A stretch of 64,000 bases of DNA from assembly GCF_014280035.1 (NCBI RefSeq), contig NZ_CP047957.1:1178001-1242000 (forward strand), in the 5' to 3' direction. Source of the DNA: Synechococcus sp. A18-25c. GTDB taxonomy: Bacteria; Cyanobacteriota; Cyanobacteriia; PCC-6307; Cyanobiaceae. Below, in pieces: positions 27,403 through 36,838 of this stretch. The notes under the pieces are model-generated. The model did no database searches. It was not told the origin of the DNA and worked only from the letters and a program-made list of their open reading frames with translations. Positions within the stretch are counted from its first letter, which is position 1. Every line of letters starts with the position of its first letter. A program made the translations under genes and the position numbers.

Positions 27403-27823
27403 ACCTGAAGCAATTGGGTGGTGTTGACGTGCTCAGGTGTCTCTATCTTGCGTGCGTCGCATGAGACTTTTTAAGATAAGCGTGACTAATCAAAAGTGCG
27501 TTTTGTGGAGAACCCAAGGCCTTTTCCACAGGTTTGCCAGGGTTTTCCACGGTTGATCGCCTGAATCCCTGTTCTCGCGTGTGCGCTTGTGGGTTTGCGA
27601 TCTGGTGATATTTGCGACTTGACAGTGGGACGGACGTTTTCAATTTCGAGGTCATCGACCCATGTCACCCCACAAGCTTCCTGCGCTGAAGCGAGTCTCA
27701 AATGAGATGTGCATTTGGTCGCATCTGGAGCCTGCCTTTGACGAGCGCCATGGTTTTGTGGCTCCCTGTTGATGAACACGAGGCCCAACGCACTGGATGG
27801 ATCGCAATCACCTCGAACGATGC
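27403..27823. other. 421-bp intergenic region with AT-rich patches and repeat-like boxes
   Basis: No convincing gene was found between the chelatase and DUF2811 genes. A short frame on the minus strand (27443-27655) has poor composition. The left part has an AT-rich stretch (TTTTTAAGATAAGC), and then comes a cluster of three TTTTCCACA-like boxes listed separately. The right half has no structure I can name, and probably includes the promoter of the DUF2811 gene. Confidence 0.5.
27504..27551. repeat. Three DnaA-box-like 9-mers in 48 bp
   Basis: TGTGGAGAA at 27504-27512 is the reverse-strand form of TTCTCCACA; TTTTCCACA is at 27522-27530; TTTTCCACG at 27543-27551. The first two are an inverted pair separated by 9 bp, and the first and second differ from the consensus TTATCCACA by one base each. 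They could be a DnaA binding cluster or a hairpin. The neighbouring genes are not the usual origin neighbours (dnaA, dnaN), so an origin is unlikely. Confidence 0.35.
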
Positions 27824-28051
27824 ATGGACTCCCAAGCGGTGCCTTCTACGGAGGTTGATGCGCCCTTTGTCAGCCTTGAAGCTGAAATTCCTGAGGTGCT
27901 GTATCGGGGCCTAAAAGACTTCATTGGGTCCAACCCCAACTGGGATCAATACCAGGTGATGAGCTCTGCGTTGGCGCAGTTCCTCTTCCAGAACGGCTGC
28001 TCGGACCGCTTTGTGACCGAGCGTTATCTCGACGACCTGTTCAGCCGCTAG
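27824..28051 (+). CDS. DUF2811 family protein
   Basis: Seventy-five residues from ATG 27824 (an upstream in-frame ATG at 27797 is less likely). The family pattern is clear: SLEAEIPEVLYRGLKDFIGS, then NPNWDQYQVMSSALAQFL and YLDDLF. This is a small soluble protein found in cyanobacteria and their phages' hosts; its function is unknown. Its 3' end overlaps the convergent GMC oxidoreductase gene by 11 bp. Confidence 0.85.
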   Translation: MDSQAVPSTEVDAPFVSLEAEIPEVLYRGLKDFIGSNPNWDQYQVMSSALAQFLFQNGCSDRFVTERYLDDLFSR

Positions 28052-29699
28052 CAGGCCTGACGGCGTCCTGACAGGCCCTTCGTGTGATCGCCATCATGGT
28101 CAGTGTCGGGCTCTGCCAGCCTGAGCTGGGCCAGCAGGCCCCATCCACCACCAGGACATTGGGACAGCGCCAGAGGCGATTCCAGCGGTCCACCACACTG
28201 GTGTCTTCGTGATTCCCCATCGCAGCTCCACCCACTTCGTGGATGTAGTACCCAGGGGGAGGCGCATCCTTCTGAACGGCCGCAGCACTCCGCACGATCG
28301 GCTCGACCAGGGGGAGATGCACCAGGTCGGCTAGCGACGCAGCTGTGCCCCCTGCCACAGCAATGCAGTCTTGGATCGTGCGCTGCATGTCGCGCACCAT
28401 GGCGTGCTCGTTCTTGCCCCATCGGCAGCGAATCAAGGGCATGGGGATTCCGAGGGGATCGCATTGCTCTGAAAGGCGCACGTTGTTGCGCGCATCTGCC
28501 AAAACTTCCCCATGGCCGATGAGGAAACCCAGTCGGCGATCCGGATGGCGTTTGAGCCACCAGGGTGGGTCGAAGCGGTTGATCGCGCCCCACAGCCCGT
28601 AGCCCCGCAGAAAGGATGCGTTGGCGCGTCGTTCGGGTGCGTTCCCGAAGGGCAGGAAGAAACTGCCTGCCCCCGACAGGGTGGTGGTGGGGTCGCGCTG
28701 TTGCATCGCCTGCCGCCCCGTCTGACTGGCGATTGAGAAGAAGCGGCAGCAGGACACGTGGTCCATCAGCCCCTTGCCCAGCTGTCCGGAGGGATCGATG
28801 AATCCCCCTGGCCCGTTGTTCTGTTCTTCCGACTGCAGCAGCAGGCGAAGGCTGGCGATGGTGGAAGCGCAGACCACCACCAGCTCGCAGTCCAGACGTT
28901 GTCGCTCATGCGTTGCACGGTTCACCACCACGACCGACCGTGCTCGCTGCCGGCCTGGATGCAGTTCCAGCCTTTCGGCCACACAATTGCTGAGGATTTC
29001 GACATTCCCTGTGTCCAGCGCGCGACGCAGGCTGGAGCCATTGCTGCTCGATCGCGGCCAGGGTGTTGTGATTGAAGGCTGATGGGCTTCAAAGCCCCGG
29101 GAGTGGATCAAGGTCAGACCGCGTTCCCGATGCAAGGCGTCGCGGAACTGCGACTCCTCTGGCATCAAGGGCAGCGCAGGCTCCAGTTGTCCATCGGGAA
29201 GATGACTGAGGCCGTCGCGGTTTCCACGCACTTTCAGAAGCCGTTCGAGGGCGGTGTAGTGAGGATCCAGATCGTTGTGGTTGATCGGCCAGTTCTGGCC
29301 ATATCCATCGTCATCGGCTGCCTTGAATTCGTAGTCCGATAGCCGAAGCGTGATGCCTCCCCAGGTGAGGCTGCGTCCTCCAACCTGTCGGCCCTGGGTC
29401 CACAGGAAGGGTTGATCCTCCGGCGTCTCATAAGGAAAAGCACGCTCATCGGCGTAGAGCGCAGGATTCTGTTTCCAATACCCCGGATGTTGGGCCTGGA
29501 CGCGATGGCGTCCGCTGAGTAACCCCTCCGCACGGCGAAGGCTGTTGGCGGGTTCACCTCCCAAGGCCTCCATCGCAGACATGTCTGGTCCTGCCTCCAC
29601 CACCAGCACCCTCACGCCGGCTTCGGCCAAGGTCATCGCGGCAACACCACCGGTTGCTCCCGAGCCGATCACGATCGCTTCAAAGGGATGCAGAGGCAC
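28041..29699 (-). CDS. GMC-family FAD oxidoreductase
   Basis: I start at GTG 29699 (reading MPLHPFEAIVIGSGATGG), giving 552 residues; the frame stays open to an ATG at 29768 but with no family sequence. The dinucleotide fold is GSGATGGVAAMTLAEAG, the GMC signature region VGGRSLTWGGITLR, and the C-terminal end VGGAAMGNHEDTSVVD and NVLVVDGACWPSSGWQSPTL, which carry the active-site His/Asn region. These enzymes oxidise alcohols, sugars or sterols. No export signal is seen, so the alcohol substrate is unknown. Confidence 0.88.
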   Translation of the reverse strand: MPLHPFEAIVIGSGATGGVAAMTLAEAGVRVLVVEAGPDMSAMEALGGEPANSLRRAEGLLSGRHRVQAQHPGYWKQNPALYADERAFPYETPEDQPFLWTQGRQVGGRSLTWGGITLRLSDYEFKAADDDGYGQNWPINHNDLDPHYTALERLLKVRGNRDGLSHLPDGQLEPALPLMPEESQFRDALHRERGLTLIHSRGFEAHQPSITTPWPRSSSNGSSLRRALDTGNVEILSNCVAERLELHPGRQRARSVVVVNRATHERQRLDCELVVVCASTIASLRLLLQSEEQNNGPGGFIDPSGQLGKGLMDHVSCCRFFSIASQTGRQAMQQRDPTTTLSGAGSFFLPFGNAPERRANASFLRGYGLWGAINRFDPPWWLKRHPDRRLGFLIGHGEVLADARNNVRLSEQCDPLGIPMPLIRCRWGKNEHAMVRDMQRTIQDCIAVAGGTAASLADLVHLPLVEPIVRSAAAVQKDAPPPGYYIHEVGGAAMGNHEDTSVVDRWNRLWRCPNVLVVDGACWPSSGWQSPTLTMMAITRRACQDAVRPASG

Positions 29700-30041
29700 G
29701 GCAGCAGCAACAACCACCCGATAGTTTCCGATGTGACCGGAAGCACGTCCTTGGCGTGTCTGGATCAAAGGTCCGACAATGTTGCCGAGGGCCGTGAATG
29801 TCCTCCGAGTCGTGCAATCAATCCTCAGATCCTGTTGCCATCGCTTGACACGAAGATTTCAACAACCGTTAATCGCAGATGGTGGGTGATTGAGTGTGAT
29901 TTAAGGACTCACGATTGCCGTTTGATCCAATAGTGTCAGCGCAGATGCACCGAGCGATTTGATAAGAACCTGTCGTCAACGTTGCTGCACTGACAGCGAA
30001 CTCTCGGTCTTGTTCTTGATCGCGATTGAGAAATTTGGCAA
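29700..30041. other. 342-bp region between GMC gene and tRNA terminator without a gene
   Basis: I see no coding frame with convincing composition here. The left part probably contains the GMC gene promoter (transcribed leftwards). AT-rich patches such as TTTAAGGACTCACG and TTGATAAGAACC occur, but no recognised operator, RNA or repeat was found. Confidence 0.4.
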
Positions 30042-30042
30042 C

Positions 30043-30067
30043 AAAAAAGCTCCACCAAAGTGGAGCC
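30043..30067 (-). terminator. Rho-independent terminator for tRNA-fMet
   Basis: On the minus strand, 10 nt after the tRNA end, arms GCTCCACC and GGTGGAGC (8 bp, loop of three) are followed by a run of six T (A6 at 30043-30048 on the plus strand). It is an ideal intrinsic terminator for the tRNA, which is transcribed leftwards. Confidence 0.85.
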
Positions 30068-30076
30068 TTTTGATTT

Positions 30077-30153
<77 letters not shown>

Positions 30154-30203
30154 CGGCTCTTAAATCATACAACTCTGCGGTCCGTCAGGCCACCAGCTCT
30201 GGG

Positions 30204-31175
30204 TCAAGAGCGCAGCTCACCCTCCACGTTGAGTTGGACGCCCGGATTGAGCATCAGCAACTCTTCTTCCAACTCCTCCAACCCGCCAGGGGTCATCCAA
30301 TCGAGCTGGCGAAGCAGGTGCAAGGCCACGGCTTGCTTCGCGCGGCGCGCACCGTCTTCCACTTTGATGGCCACGCCCAGCCCTTCGCCCGTACGGCTTA
30401 GGCACTGAATGCCTTCTGCGCCGCCCTTGCTGATCACCTGTCGATGCGAACGACGCATCAACTCTGTGTCGAAGCGACCATCACCAGCCACCAGTTCGGG
30501 GTGGGTCAGCATCGCTCGACTGATTTGTTCCAGCTCGGCATGGGCTGATGATCCGAGATGAGCAAAGAGCAGCGCCATCTGAGCAAGTTCAAGACGCAGG
30601 GTTGGAGCGCCGCAGTCATCACGCTCTGCCACCAGTTCCTCCTGAGGGAGCCCCAAAAGCTCTGCCACACGACGGTTCACTTCCTGCTGAACGGGATGAT
30701 CGCCCTGCAGGTAGCTGTCAAGAGGCCAGCCCATTTTGCGGGCGGTCACTAAAAAGCCGGCATGCTTCCCAGAGCAATTGTGTTCCAGCGGACTGGTGCG
30801 ACCGGCTGGCACCGGACAGCGCAGCATTTCAGTTTCAAGCTCTGCATTCCAGAGCATCCGAAACGCTTCGCGGGCGTGGGTGGGGGTGCCCGCATGAGAG
30901 GCGCAGCTAATGGCGATTCCACGCTCTCCGCAACTAAAGGCTTCAGAGGCTCCACTGCTGATCAGTGGCAGTGCCTGGAACGGTTTCAGCGCGGATCGAA
31001 TGAAGGTTTCAAAGTCGGGCTGCCCGGCTCGCATCAACACGCGGCCGCGGCTGTCGCACACCACGGCGTGCACACGGTGGGTCGATTCGATCGACGAACC
31101 ACGCCTGAGATGCACCTCGAGAGGTGGTGAACTCACAGCCCGGGCCGAACCGCGGTAACCGGATGGGATCGACAT
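30204..31175 (-). CDS. Asparaginase, bacterial type II-like (Rhizobium family)
   Basis: About 323 residues from ATG 31175 (MSIPSG). Conserved stretches are the segment around ASHAGTPTHAREAFRML, PLEHNCSGKHAGFLV and DDCGAPTLRLELAQMALLFA. These belong to the thermolabile asparaginase family (PF06089 type), which hydrolyses asparagine to aspartate and ammonia. No signal peptide. Last gene of a leftward unit starting at the DUF3318 gene (19 bp behind CGLD27). Confidence 0.9.
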   Translation of the reverse strand: MSIPSGYRGSARAVSSPPLEVHLRRGSSIESTHRVHAVVCDSRGRVLMRAGQPDFETFIRSALKPFQALPLISSGASEAFSCGERGIAISCASHAGTPTHAREAFRMLWNAELETEMLRCPVPAGRTSPLEHNCSGKHAGFLVTARKMGWPLDSYLQGDHPVQQEVNRRVAELLGLPQEELVAERDDCGAPTLRLELAQMALLFAHLGSSAHAELEQISRAMLTHPELVAGDGRFDTELMRRSHRQVISKGGAEGIQCLSRTGEGLGVAIKVEDGARRAKQAVALHLLRQLDWMTPGGLEELEEELLMLNPGVQLNVEGELRS

Positions 31176-31194
31176 GCCCGCTTGCTGTTCAGGT

Positions 31195-31689
31195 TCACAG
31201 AGCCTGACAGATGCTCGCCCCACCCAGCATGAGCCCCGTCACCAGCGCCATGGCACGGCCAAGACGCCCAAGAATGGGCCGAACCTCATGCTGGGCCAGC
31301 AACAGATCTCGTTCTCGCCACGCCAGGGGTTTTTCCCAAATTTGACCGTCGTACCAACCTGATTCTTCGTACTCCACTTGTTCGGAGAGAAGGCGCTTGT
31401 GCACATACGTCCATCCAAGCCACTGCCTGGTGAGCAGCAACATGGGCAACACAAGTGCGGCAACGCCGCCGGCAATTAGGAGGCGAACCGGGTCATGACG
31501 CAAGGTCCAGCTGCCGCTGGCGACGAGCACGGTGAGCGGTGAGATCAGCAGCCAACTGATCAGTAGAGCGCGGTCGAGGGACACCTGTGCTGTGCACGGC
31601 CAGGCGAAAAACCAGGAACTGCAGAGCTGGGCGTATTCCTCTTGGGGTCGCTGCTCAGGTGGCACCGGGCAGGCGATGCTCGCTTCCAT
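31195..31689 (-). CDS. CGLD27/Ycf36-family membrane protein (DUF1230)
   Basis: About 164 residues from ATG 31689 (a GTG four codons earlier is possible). PPEQRPQEEYAQLCSSWFF, two membrane segments (about 45-65 and 75-95), and EYEESGWYDGQIWEKP are typical of the conserved plant/alga/cyanobacterium family CGLD27. Plant members are linked to iron homeostasis and plastid function, but the molecular activity is not established. It lies between rsfS and the asparaginase gene. Confidence 0.9.
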   Translation of the reverse strand: MEASIACPVPPEQRPQEEYAQLCSSWFFAWPCTAQVSLDRALLISWLLISPLTVLVASGSWTLRHDPVRLLIAGGVAALVLPMLLLTRQWLGWTYVHKRLLSEQVEYEESGWYDGQIWEKPLAWRERDLLLAQHEVRPILGRLGRAMALVTGLMLGGASICQAL

Positions 31690-31703
31690 GCCGGGGTTCA
31701 CGC

Positions 31704-32069
31704 TTAAGCATCGGCTGTGCTTGAGGCTAAGTAGGGACGGCGTTCGCCGTGACTCCAGAAGGCTTCCAAGTCGTAAAAGCGGCGTTCTTCGGGCATCAGC
31801 ACGTGAACAATCAGCTCGCCGTAATCGAGGAGTGCCCAGCGCCCTTCGTTGAGGCCTTCCTTGCGGAGAGGAAGGCGTTGCATCTCCTGCTCAATCCGAT
31901 CTTCGACCGATCGGGCGATGGCCTTCACTTGCACATCACTCTGTCCGCCGGCGATCACCATCCAGTCAGCCAGGCTCGACACTTCATCCACGCGGATGAG
32001 TTGAATGTCGACGGCTTTGCGGTCATCGCAGGCATCAGCTGCGAGCTCCGCAAGCTGCTCACTATCCAT
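31704..32069 (-). CDS. rsfS: Ribosome silencing factor
   Basis: A 121-residue protein from ATG 32069 (MDSEQLAELA), overlapping the preceding stop by 8 bp; a longer frame upstream lies inside that gene. Family marks: LADWMVIAGGQSDVQVKAIARSVED, GRWALLDYGELIVHVL, and RRFYDLEAFW. It binds ribosomal protein uL14 and stops subunit joining under starvation. Confidence 0.93.
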   Translation of the reverse strand: MDSEQLAELAADACDDRKAVDIQLIRVDEVSSLADWMVIAGGQSDVQVKAIARSVEDRIEQEMQRLPLRKEGLNEGRWALLDYGELIVHVLMPEERRFYDLEAFWSHGERRPYLASSTADA

Positions 32070-32697
32070 AAACGTTTTCGCTGGTGACGGACTGTCGGGA
32101 ACCCTGCTGCTGAGCCATTTCAGCTCGGGCCTTCCCAGCACTCTTGCGCAACGCCTCGAGTCGATCTTCGTAGTAACCACGTTTTTTCTTTTTACGCGTT
32201 TTCTCCACGAGGTCTTTGAGGGCGCCTCCGAGGCTCTTGTAAGCATTGGGGACGCTGTATCCGAATCGGCAGGCCAGGTCGATGGCGCGTTCGTCTGCTG
32301 CGATGGCATCGCGAAGACGCTTTTCCGAATTGTTTTTCAGGTAAAGCCGGTAGCCAGCGAAGCCCGAAAGCCCCAGAGCCATCATCAACAGCAGTCCGTC
32401 TTGAACCCACAGTTCACCGATCGCTCCGCCAAGGCCGATGGCCAGAGCAGCCATCTCCCAGCCATCCCGAGGAATGGTGTCGTTCTGGATTCGACCGACC
32501 TCGTGCCAGAAGAGAAGGTTGCGATGGTCCAGCGCAAGGCTGTCCCAAGAATCGAGATCCACCTGGATCTCCACTTCATCCCGCCCGATCTCCTCCAGTG
32601 TGATCAAAGAAGGATCCACAGCTGCGGCCGCCTCGACGAACACCCAGCTCTGCATTTCGGGGGGCAGCAACCCTTTCAGGCGCTGGAGTTCGCTCAT
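32062..32697 (-). CDS. DUF3318 family protein
   Basis: About 211 residues from MSELQRLKGLLPPEMQSW at 32697; an ATG at 32706 is also in frame. The beginning matches cyanobacterial DUF3318 proteins. There is a hydrophobic pair at about 95-125, and a basic C-terminal region (EKTRKKKKRGYYEDRLEALR). Function unknown. It is the first gene of the four-gene leftward unit with rsfS, CGLD27 and the asparaginase, and is divergent from carB with 122 bp between start codons. Confidence 0.88.
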   Translation of the reverse strand: MSELQRLKGLLPPEMQSWVFVEAAAAVDPSLITLEEIGRDEVEIQVDLDSWDSLALDHRNLLFWHEVGRIQNDTIPRDGWEMAALAIGLGGAIGELWVQDGLLLMMALGLSGFAGYRLYLKNNSEKRLRDAIAADERAIDLACRFGYSVPNAYKSLGGALKDLVEKTRKKKKRGYYEDRLEALRKSAGKARAEMAQQQGSRQSVTSENVYG

Positions 32698-32819
32698 GGC
32701 TGTCATCACGCTCCTCACCCTTAACGCTAGCGACTGACCGGCACTTGCTGTGCAAATAACGCTGTCTCTTACGGAGGCTGCGTGGGAGACTGAAATTGTT
32801 TGGCCGCAAAGAGAAGCCC

Positions 32820-35800
32820 ATGCCACGGCGGAACGATCTTCGTCGCATCCTTCTGCTGGGTTCGGGGCCGATCGTGATCGGACAGGCCTGCGAGTTCGAT
32901 TACTCGGGCACCCAGGCCTGTAAAGCACTTCGCGCCGAGGGCTACGAAGTGATCCTGGTGAATTCCAATCCGGCGTCGATCATGACCGATCCGGACATGG
33001 CGGATCGCACCTACGTGGAACCGCTCACGCCTGAAGTGGTGGCTCGGGTGATCGAGACGGAACGTCCGGATGCGCTGCTGCCCACCATGGGTGGTCAGAC
33101 GGCACTGAATTTGGCGGTTGCCCTGGCTGAAAACGGCACCCTGGAGCGCTTTGGGGTTGAGCTGATCGGTGCGGATCTTCAGGCCATCCGCAAAGCCGAG
33201 GATCGACTGCTGTTCAAGCAGGCCATGGAGCGCATCGGCGTGAAAGTCTGCCCCTCAGGCATCGCTTCGTCCTTGGAGGAAGCCGAAGCGGTGGGCGCTG
33301 CCATTGCGTCCTTTCCGCGCATCATCCGACCGGCGTTCACGCTGGGCGGCAGCGGCGGTGGCATCGCGTACAACCCTGAGGAGTACGCCGCGATTTGCAA
33401 AAGCGGTCTTGATGCCAGTCCCGTCTCTCAGATTCTGATTGAAAAGTCTCTGCTGGGCTGGAAGGAATTTGAGCTGGAGGTGATGCGTGATCTGGCGGAC
33501 AACGTTGTGATTGTCTGCAGCATCGAAAACCTGGACCCCATGGGGGTTCACACCGGGGATTCGATCACGGTGGCTCCGGCCCAGACCCTTACCGACCGTG
33601 AATATCAGCGCCTGAGGGATCAGTCGATCGCCATCATCCGCGAGATCGGTGTGGCCACCGGCGGCAGCAACATTCAGTTCGCCATCAACCCCGCCGATGG
33701 TGAGGTGGTGGTGATCGAGATGAATCCCCGGGTGAGTCGCTCGTCGGCCCTGGCCAGCAAAGCGACAGGCTTCCCCATTGCCAAGATCGCCGCCCGTTTG
33801 GCTGTCGGTTACACGCTCGACGAAATTCTCAACGACATCACCGGTAAGACCCCGGCCTGCTTCGAGCCCACGATCGACTACGTCGTCACCAAGATCCCCC
33901 GATTCGCCTTTGAGAAATTCCGTGGATCTCCCGCGGTGCTCACAACGGCGATGAAATCGGTGGGTGAAGCGATGGCCATTGGTCGCTGTTTCGAGGAGTC
34001 GTTTCAGAAAGCGCTTCGTTCTCTGGAAACGGGTCTTTCCGGTTGGGGCGGCGATCGCGATGAACCCGTTTTCACAGATGCTGAACTGGAGCGTTCGTTG
34101 CGGACGCCCTCTCCGGATCGGATCCTTTCCGTGCGCGCAGCGATGTTGGCCGGCCGTAGTGATCAGCAGATCCATGCCCTCAGCCGAATTGATCCCTGGT
34201 TCCTGGCGAAGTTACGGCTGTTAATCGATGCAGAAACTGAGCTGCTGAAGGGGCGTGTACTAGCTGACCTCAGCAGCGATGACTTCCTCCGTCTCAAGCA
34301 GCTGGGCTACTCCGATCGTCAGATCGCCTGGTTTACGGAGGCTGATGAGCTCGCGGTGCGCTCGGCACGCCAATCTTTGGACGTCCGCCCAGTGTTCAAA
34401 ACCGTCGACACCTGTGCGGCTGAATTCGCATCAACAACGCCTTATCACTACTCCACTTACGAGCGGCCGGCAGCACGCCTGGATGCATCCGGTGCGCTGG
34501 TGTCCCTGCCCACGGCCACTGAGGTCTCGCTGGAATTAAAGCGCAAGCTGATGATCCTTGGTGGTGGTCCGAATCGGATTGGACAGGGCATTGAGTTCGA
34601 CTACTGCTGCTGTCATGCGTCGTTCTCTGCGCAGGATCTTGGTTTTGCCACCGTGATGGTCAACAGCAACCCTGAGACCGTTTCCACCGATTACGACAGC
34701 AGCGACAGGCTGTATTTCGAGCCCCTCACGTTTGAGGATGTTCTGAATGTGATTGAGGCGGAACGCCCGGATGGCGTGATCGTGCAGTTCGGTGGCCAGA
34801 CCCCGCTCAAGCTGGCCATGCCGCTGCTGCGTTGGCTGCAATCTGCGGAGGGGCAGGCCACAGGAACCCGCATTTGGGGAACATCACCGGAATCGATCGA
34901 TCGCGCAGAAGACCGGGAACAGTTCGAAGCGATCCTGCGCGAGCTTGAGATCCGTCAGCCCCGCAATGGCCTGGCCCGCAGTGAGGCAGAAGCCTTGGCG
35001 GTGGCTGAATCCGTTGGGTATCCCGTTGTGGTGCGGCCGTCTTACGTGCTGGGTGGTCGCGCCATGGAAGTGGTCTACGACGAAGCGGAACTCAATCGCT
35101 ACATGCGTGAAGCCGTGCAGGTGGAACCCGACCATCCTGTGCTGATTGATCAGTACCTGCAGAACGCCATTGAGGTGGATGTGGATGCACTTTGCGATCG
35201 CGATGGAGTGGTGGTCATTGGCGGCTTGATGGAGCACATCGAACCAGCGGGAATTCATTCCGGGGACTCCGCATGCTGTCTGCCGTCGATCTCCCTGGGC
35301 GATGAGGCTCTGGCCACCATCCGGTCCTGGGCGCGGGACTTGGCTCTGCGTCTGAAGGTTCAGGGCTTGATCAATCTTCAGTTCGCGGTTCAGCGCACCG
35401 AATCTGGTGAAGAACGCGTCTTCATCATCGAAGCAAATCCCCGTGCTTCTCGCACTGTTCCTTTCGTGGCCAAGGCCACCGGTGTGCCGCTGGCGCGGGT
35501 TGCCACCCGTCTGATGGCTGGTGAAACGCTGGCTGATGTGGGCGTCACGGAAGAGCCAAGGCCACCGCTGCAGGCTGTCAAAGAAGCTGTGCTTCCCTTC
35601 CGCCGTTTCCCGGGTGCTGATTCATTGCTGGGACCTGAAATGCGTTCCACTGGTGAGGTGATGGGATGGGCTCCTCAGTTCGGCATGGCTTACGCCAAGG
35701 CCGAGCAGGCTGCTGGTGATGCGCTCCCAACCCAGGGAACGGTGTTCTTGTCCACTCACAACCGTGATAAGCCCGCTCTGGTTCCTGTGGCGAAGCGACT

Positions 35801-36143
35801 GCTCGATCTGGGTTTTTCGCTGACAGCCACGTCAGGGACCGCTTCCACGTTGCATGAAGCCGGTCTGGCCGTCGAGCCTGTGTTGAAGGTGCATGAGGGG
35901 CGTCCAAACATTGAGGATCAGATCCGTTCAGGCGACGTGCAGCTGGTGATCAACACGCCCATAGGACGCCAGGCTGCCCACGACGACCGTTATCTGCGTC
36001 GCGCAGCGCTGGATTACTCCGTGCCCACCCTCACCACGCTGGCGGGAGCGCGTTCAGCGGTGCAGGCCATCGAGGCCCTTCAGTCCCAGACGTTTGGAAT
36101 CCATGCTTTGCAAGATGTTCATGATCAGGTGCAGGCCCGGTAA
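32820..36143 (+). CDS. carB: Carbamoyl-phosphate synthase large subunit
   Basis: About 1,107 residues from ATG 32820 (MPRRNDL). It is the usual two-copy synthetase: two ATP-grasp halves ([13 protein letters not shown] in the first, [16 protein letters not shown] in the second) and the C-terminal allosteric MGS-like domain (about 955-1090). It makes carbamoyl phosphate from glutamine ammonia, bicarbonate and ATP, for arginine and pyrimidines. It stands alone at its start and is followed 26 bp on by the DUF3386 gene. Confidence 0.97.
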   Translation: MPRRNDLRRILLLGSGPIVIGQACEFDYSGTQACKALRAEGYEVILVNSNPASIMTDPDMADRTYVEPLTPEVVARVIETERPDALLPTMGGQTALNLAVALAENGTLERFGVELIGADLQAIRKAEDRLLFKQAMERIGVKVCPSGIASSLEEAEAVGAAIASFPRIIRPAFTLGGSGGGIAYNPEEYAAICKSGLDASPVSQILIEKSLLGWKEFELEVMRDLADNVVIVCSIENLDPMGVHTGDSITVAPAQTLTDREYQRLRDQSIAIIREIGVATGGSNIQFAINPADGEVVVIEMNPRVSRSSALASKATGFPIAKIAARLAVGYTLDEILNDITGKTPACFEPTIDYVVTKIPRFAFEKFRGSPAVLTTAMKSVGEAMAIGRCFEESFQKALRSLETGLSGWGGDRDEPVFTDAELERSLRTPSPDRILSVRAAMLAGRSDQQIHALSRIDPWFLAKLRLLIDAETELLKGRVLADLSSDDFLRLKQLGYSDRQIAWFTEADELAVRSARQSLDVRPVFKTVDTCAAEFASTTPYHYSTYERPAARLDASGALVSLPTATEVSLELKRKLMILGGGPNRIGQGIEFDYCCCHASFSAQDLGFATVMVNSNPETVSTDYDSSDRLYFEPLTFEDVLNVIEAERPDGVIVQFGGQTPLKLAMPLLRWLQSAEGQATGTRIWGTSPESIDRAEDREQFEAILRELEIRQPRNGLARSEAEALAVAESVGYPVVVRPSYVLGGRAMEVVYDEAELNRYMREAVQVEPDHPVLIDQYLQNAIEVDVDALCDRDGVVVIGGLMEHIEPAGIHSGDSACCLPSISLGDEALATIRSWARDLALRLKVQGLINLQFAVQRTESGEERVFIIEANPRASRTVPFVAKATGVPLARVATRLMAGETLADVGVTEEPRPPLQAVKEAVLPFRRFPGADSLLGPEMRSTGEVMGWAPQFGMAYAKAEQAAGDALPTQGTVFLSTHNRDKPALVPVAKRLLDLGFSLTATSGTASTLHEAGLAVEPVLKVHEGRPNIEDQIRSGDVQLVINTPIGRQAAHDDRYLRRAALDYSVPTLTTLAGARSAVQAIEALQSQTFGIHALQDVHDQVQAR

Positions 36144-36169
36144 GGTCGCGGAAGCTTGCGCGTCTTCCC

Positions 36170-36838
36170 GTGACCGTCTCCAGCCCTTCAACCATTGCCG
36201 CAGGCAGCGACTGCCGCGATGCCTTTCGTGCCGCCTATGAAAACCGCTACACCTGGGATCCCGGGTTTGGTGGCTACAAGGGTCGCTGCATCTGGCAGCA
36301 GGGCGAGCGGACTGTGGAAGGTCGATTCCAGGTTGGTGCTGATCTGAAGGCCAGTGTCGAGGGCATTGAAGATGCCGAGGTTGAAAAGGCCGTGGCCTCA
36401 CAGCTTTGGGAAGTGGCCATCCACCGTGTGCGTCGTCCCTTTGAGCAAGTGCATGGCGAGAACACTTTCACGGCTGGCAACAGCACTGCCGAAGGCCTGG
36501 AAGTGTTGATCGGCGGCAAGGGGGAAGGCGACCGCTATCGCATCAAGGATGACGTGGTGACCATGGTTCACCGTCATATCCACGGCACGGTAGTGACGAT
36601 TCACACCGGCAGCACCACGGATACCGGCGCTGGTTATTTGAGCCGCGACTACACCAGTCAGTATTCGGATCCCGCAACAGGTGAGGCCAAGGGACCTGCC
36701 AATTCCTTTGAAGACACCTTTGTTGCTCTGGGTGATCAGGGCCGCTGGGTGTTGGAGCGTCGTGCCATCCAGACCAAGGATGCCGATGGCAACGACAGTG
36801 TTCAGGTGTTCCAGTTCATCGATCTGGAGGCGTTGTGA
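36170..36838 (+). CDS. DUF3386 family protein
   Basis: A 222-residue protein typical of cyanobacteria: FRAAYENRYTWDPGFGGYKG near the start and MVHRHIHGTVVTIHTGSTTDTG in the second half. Soluble, with no catalytic motif recognised. The stop overlaps the alanine symporter start (ATGA-like overlap at 36835-36838), so the two are translationally coupled. Function unknown. Confidence 0.88.
   Translation: MTVSSPSTIAAGSDCRDAFRAAYENRYTWDPGFGGYKGRCIWQQGERTVEGRFQVGADLKASVEGIEDAEVEKAVASQLWEVAIHRVRRPFEQVHGENTFTAGNSTAEGLEVLIGGKGEGDRYRIKDDVVTMVHRHIHGTVVTIHTGSTTDTGAGYLSRDYTSQYSDPATGEAKGPANSFEDTFVALGDQGRWVLERRAIQTKDADGNDSVQVFQFIDLEAL

Noticed and set aside
27504-27551. Chromosomal origin of replication
   Set aside because: DnaA-like boxes are present, but no AT-rich unwinding region of note and no dnaA, dnaN or other origin neighbours; kept only as a low-interest repeat.
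33255-34175. 306-residue frame opposite carB
   Set aside because: Antisense shadow; rich in His, Gly and Asp as expected from reversed carB codons.
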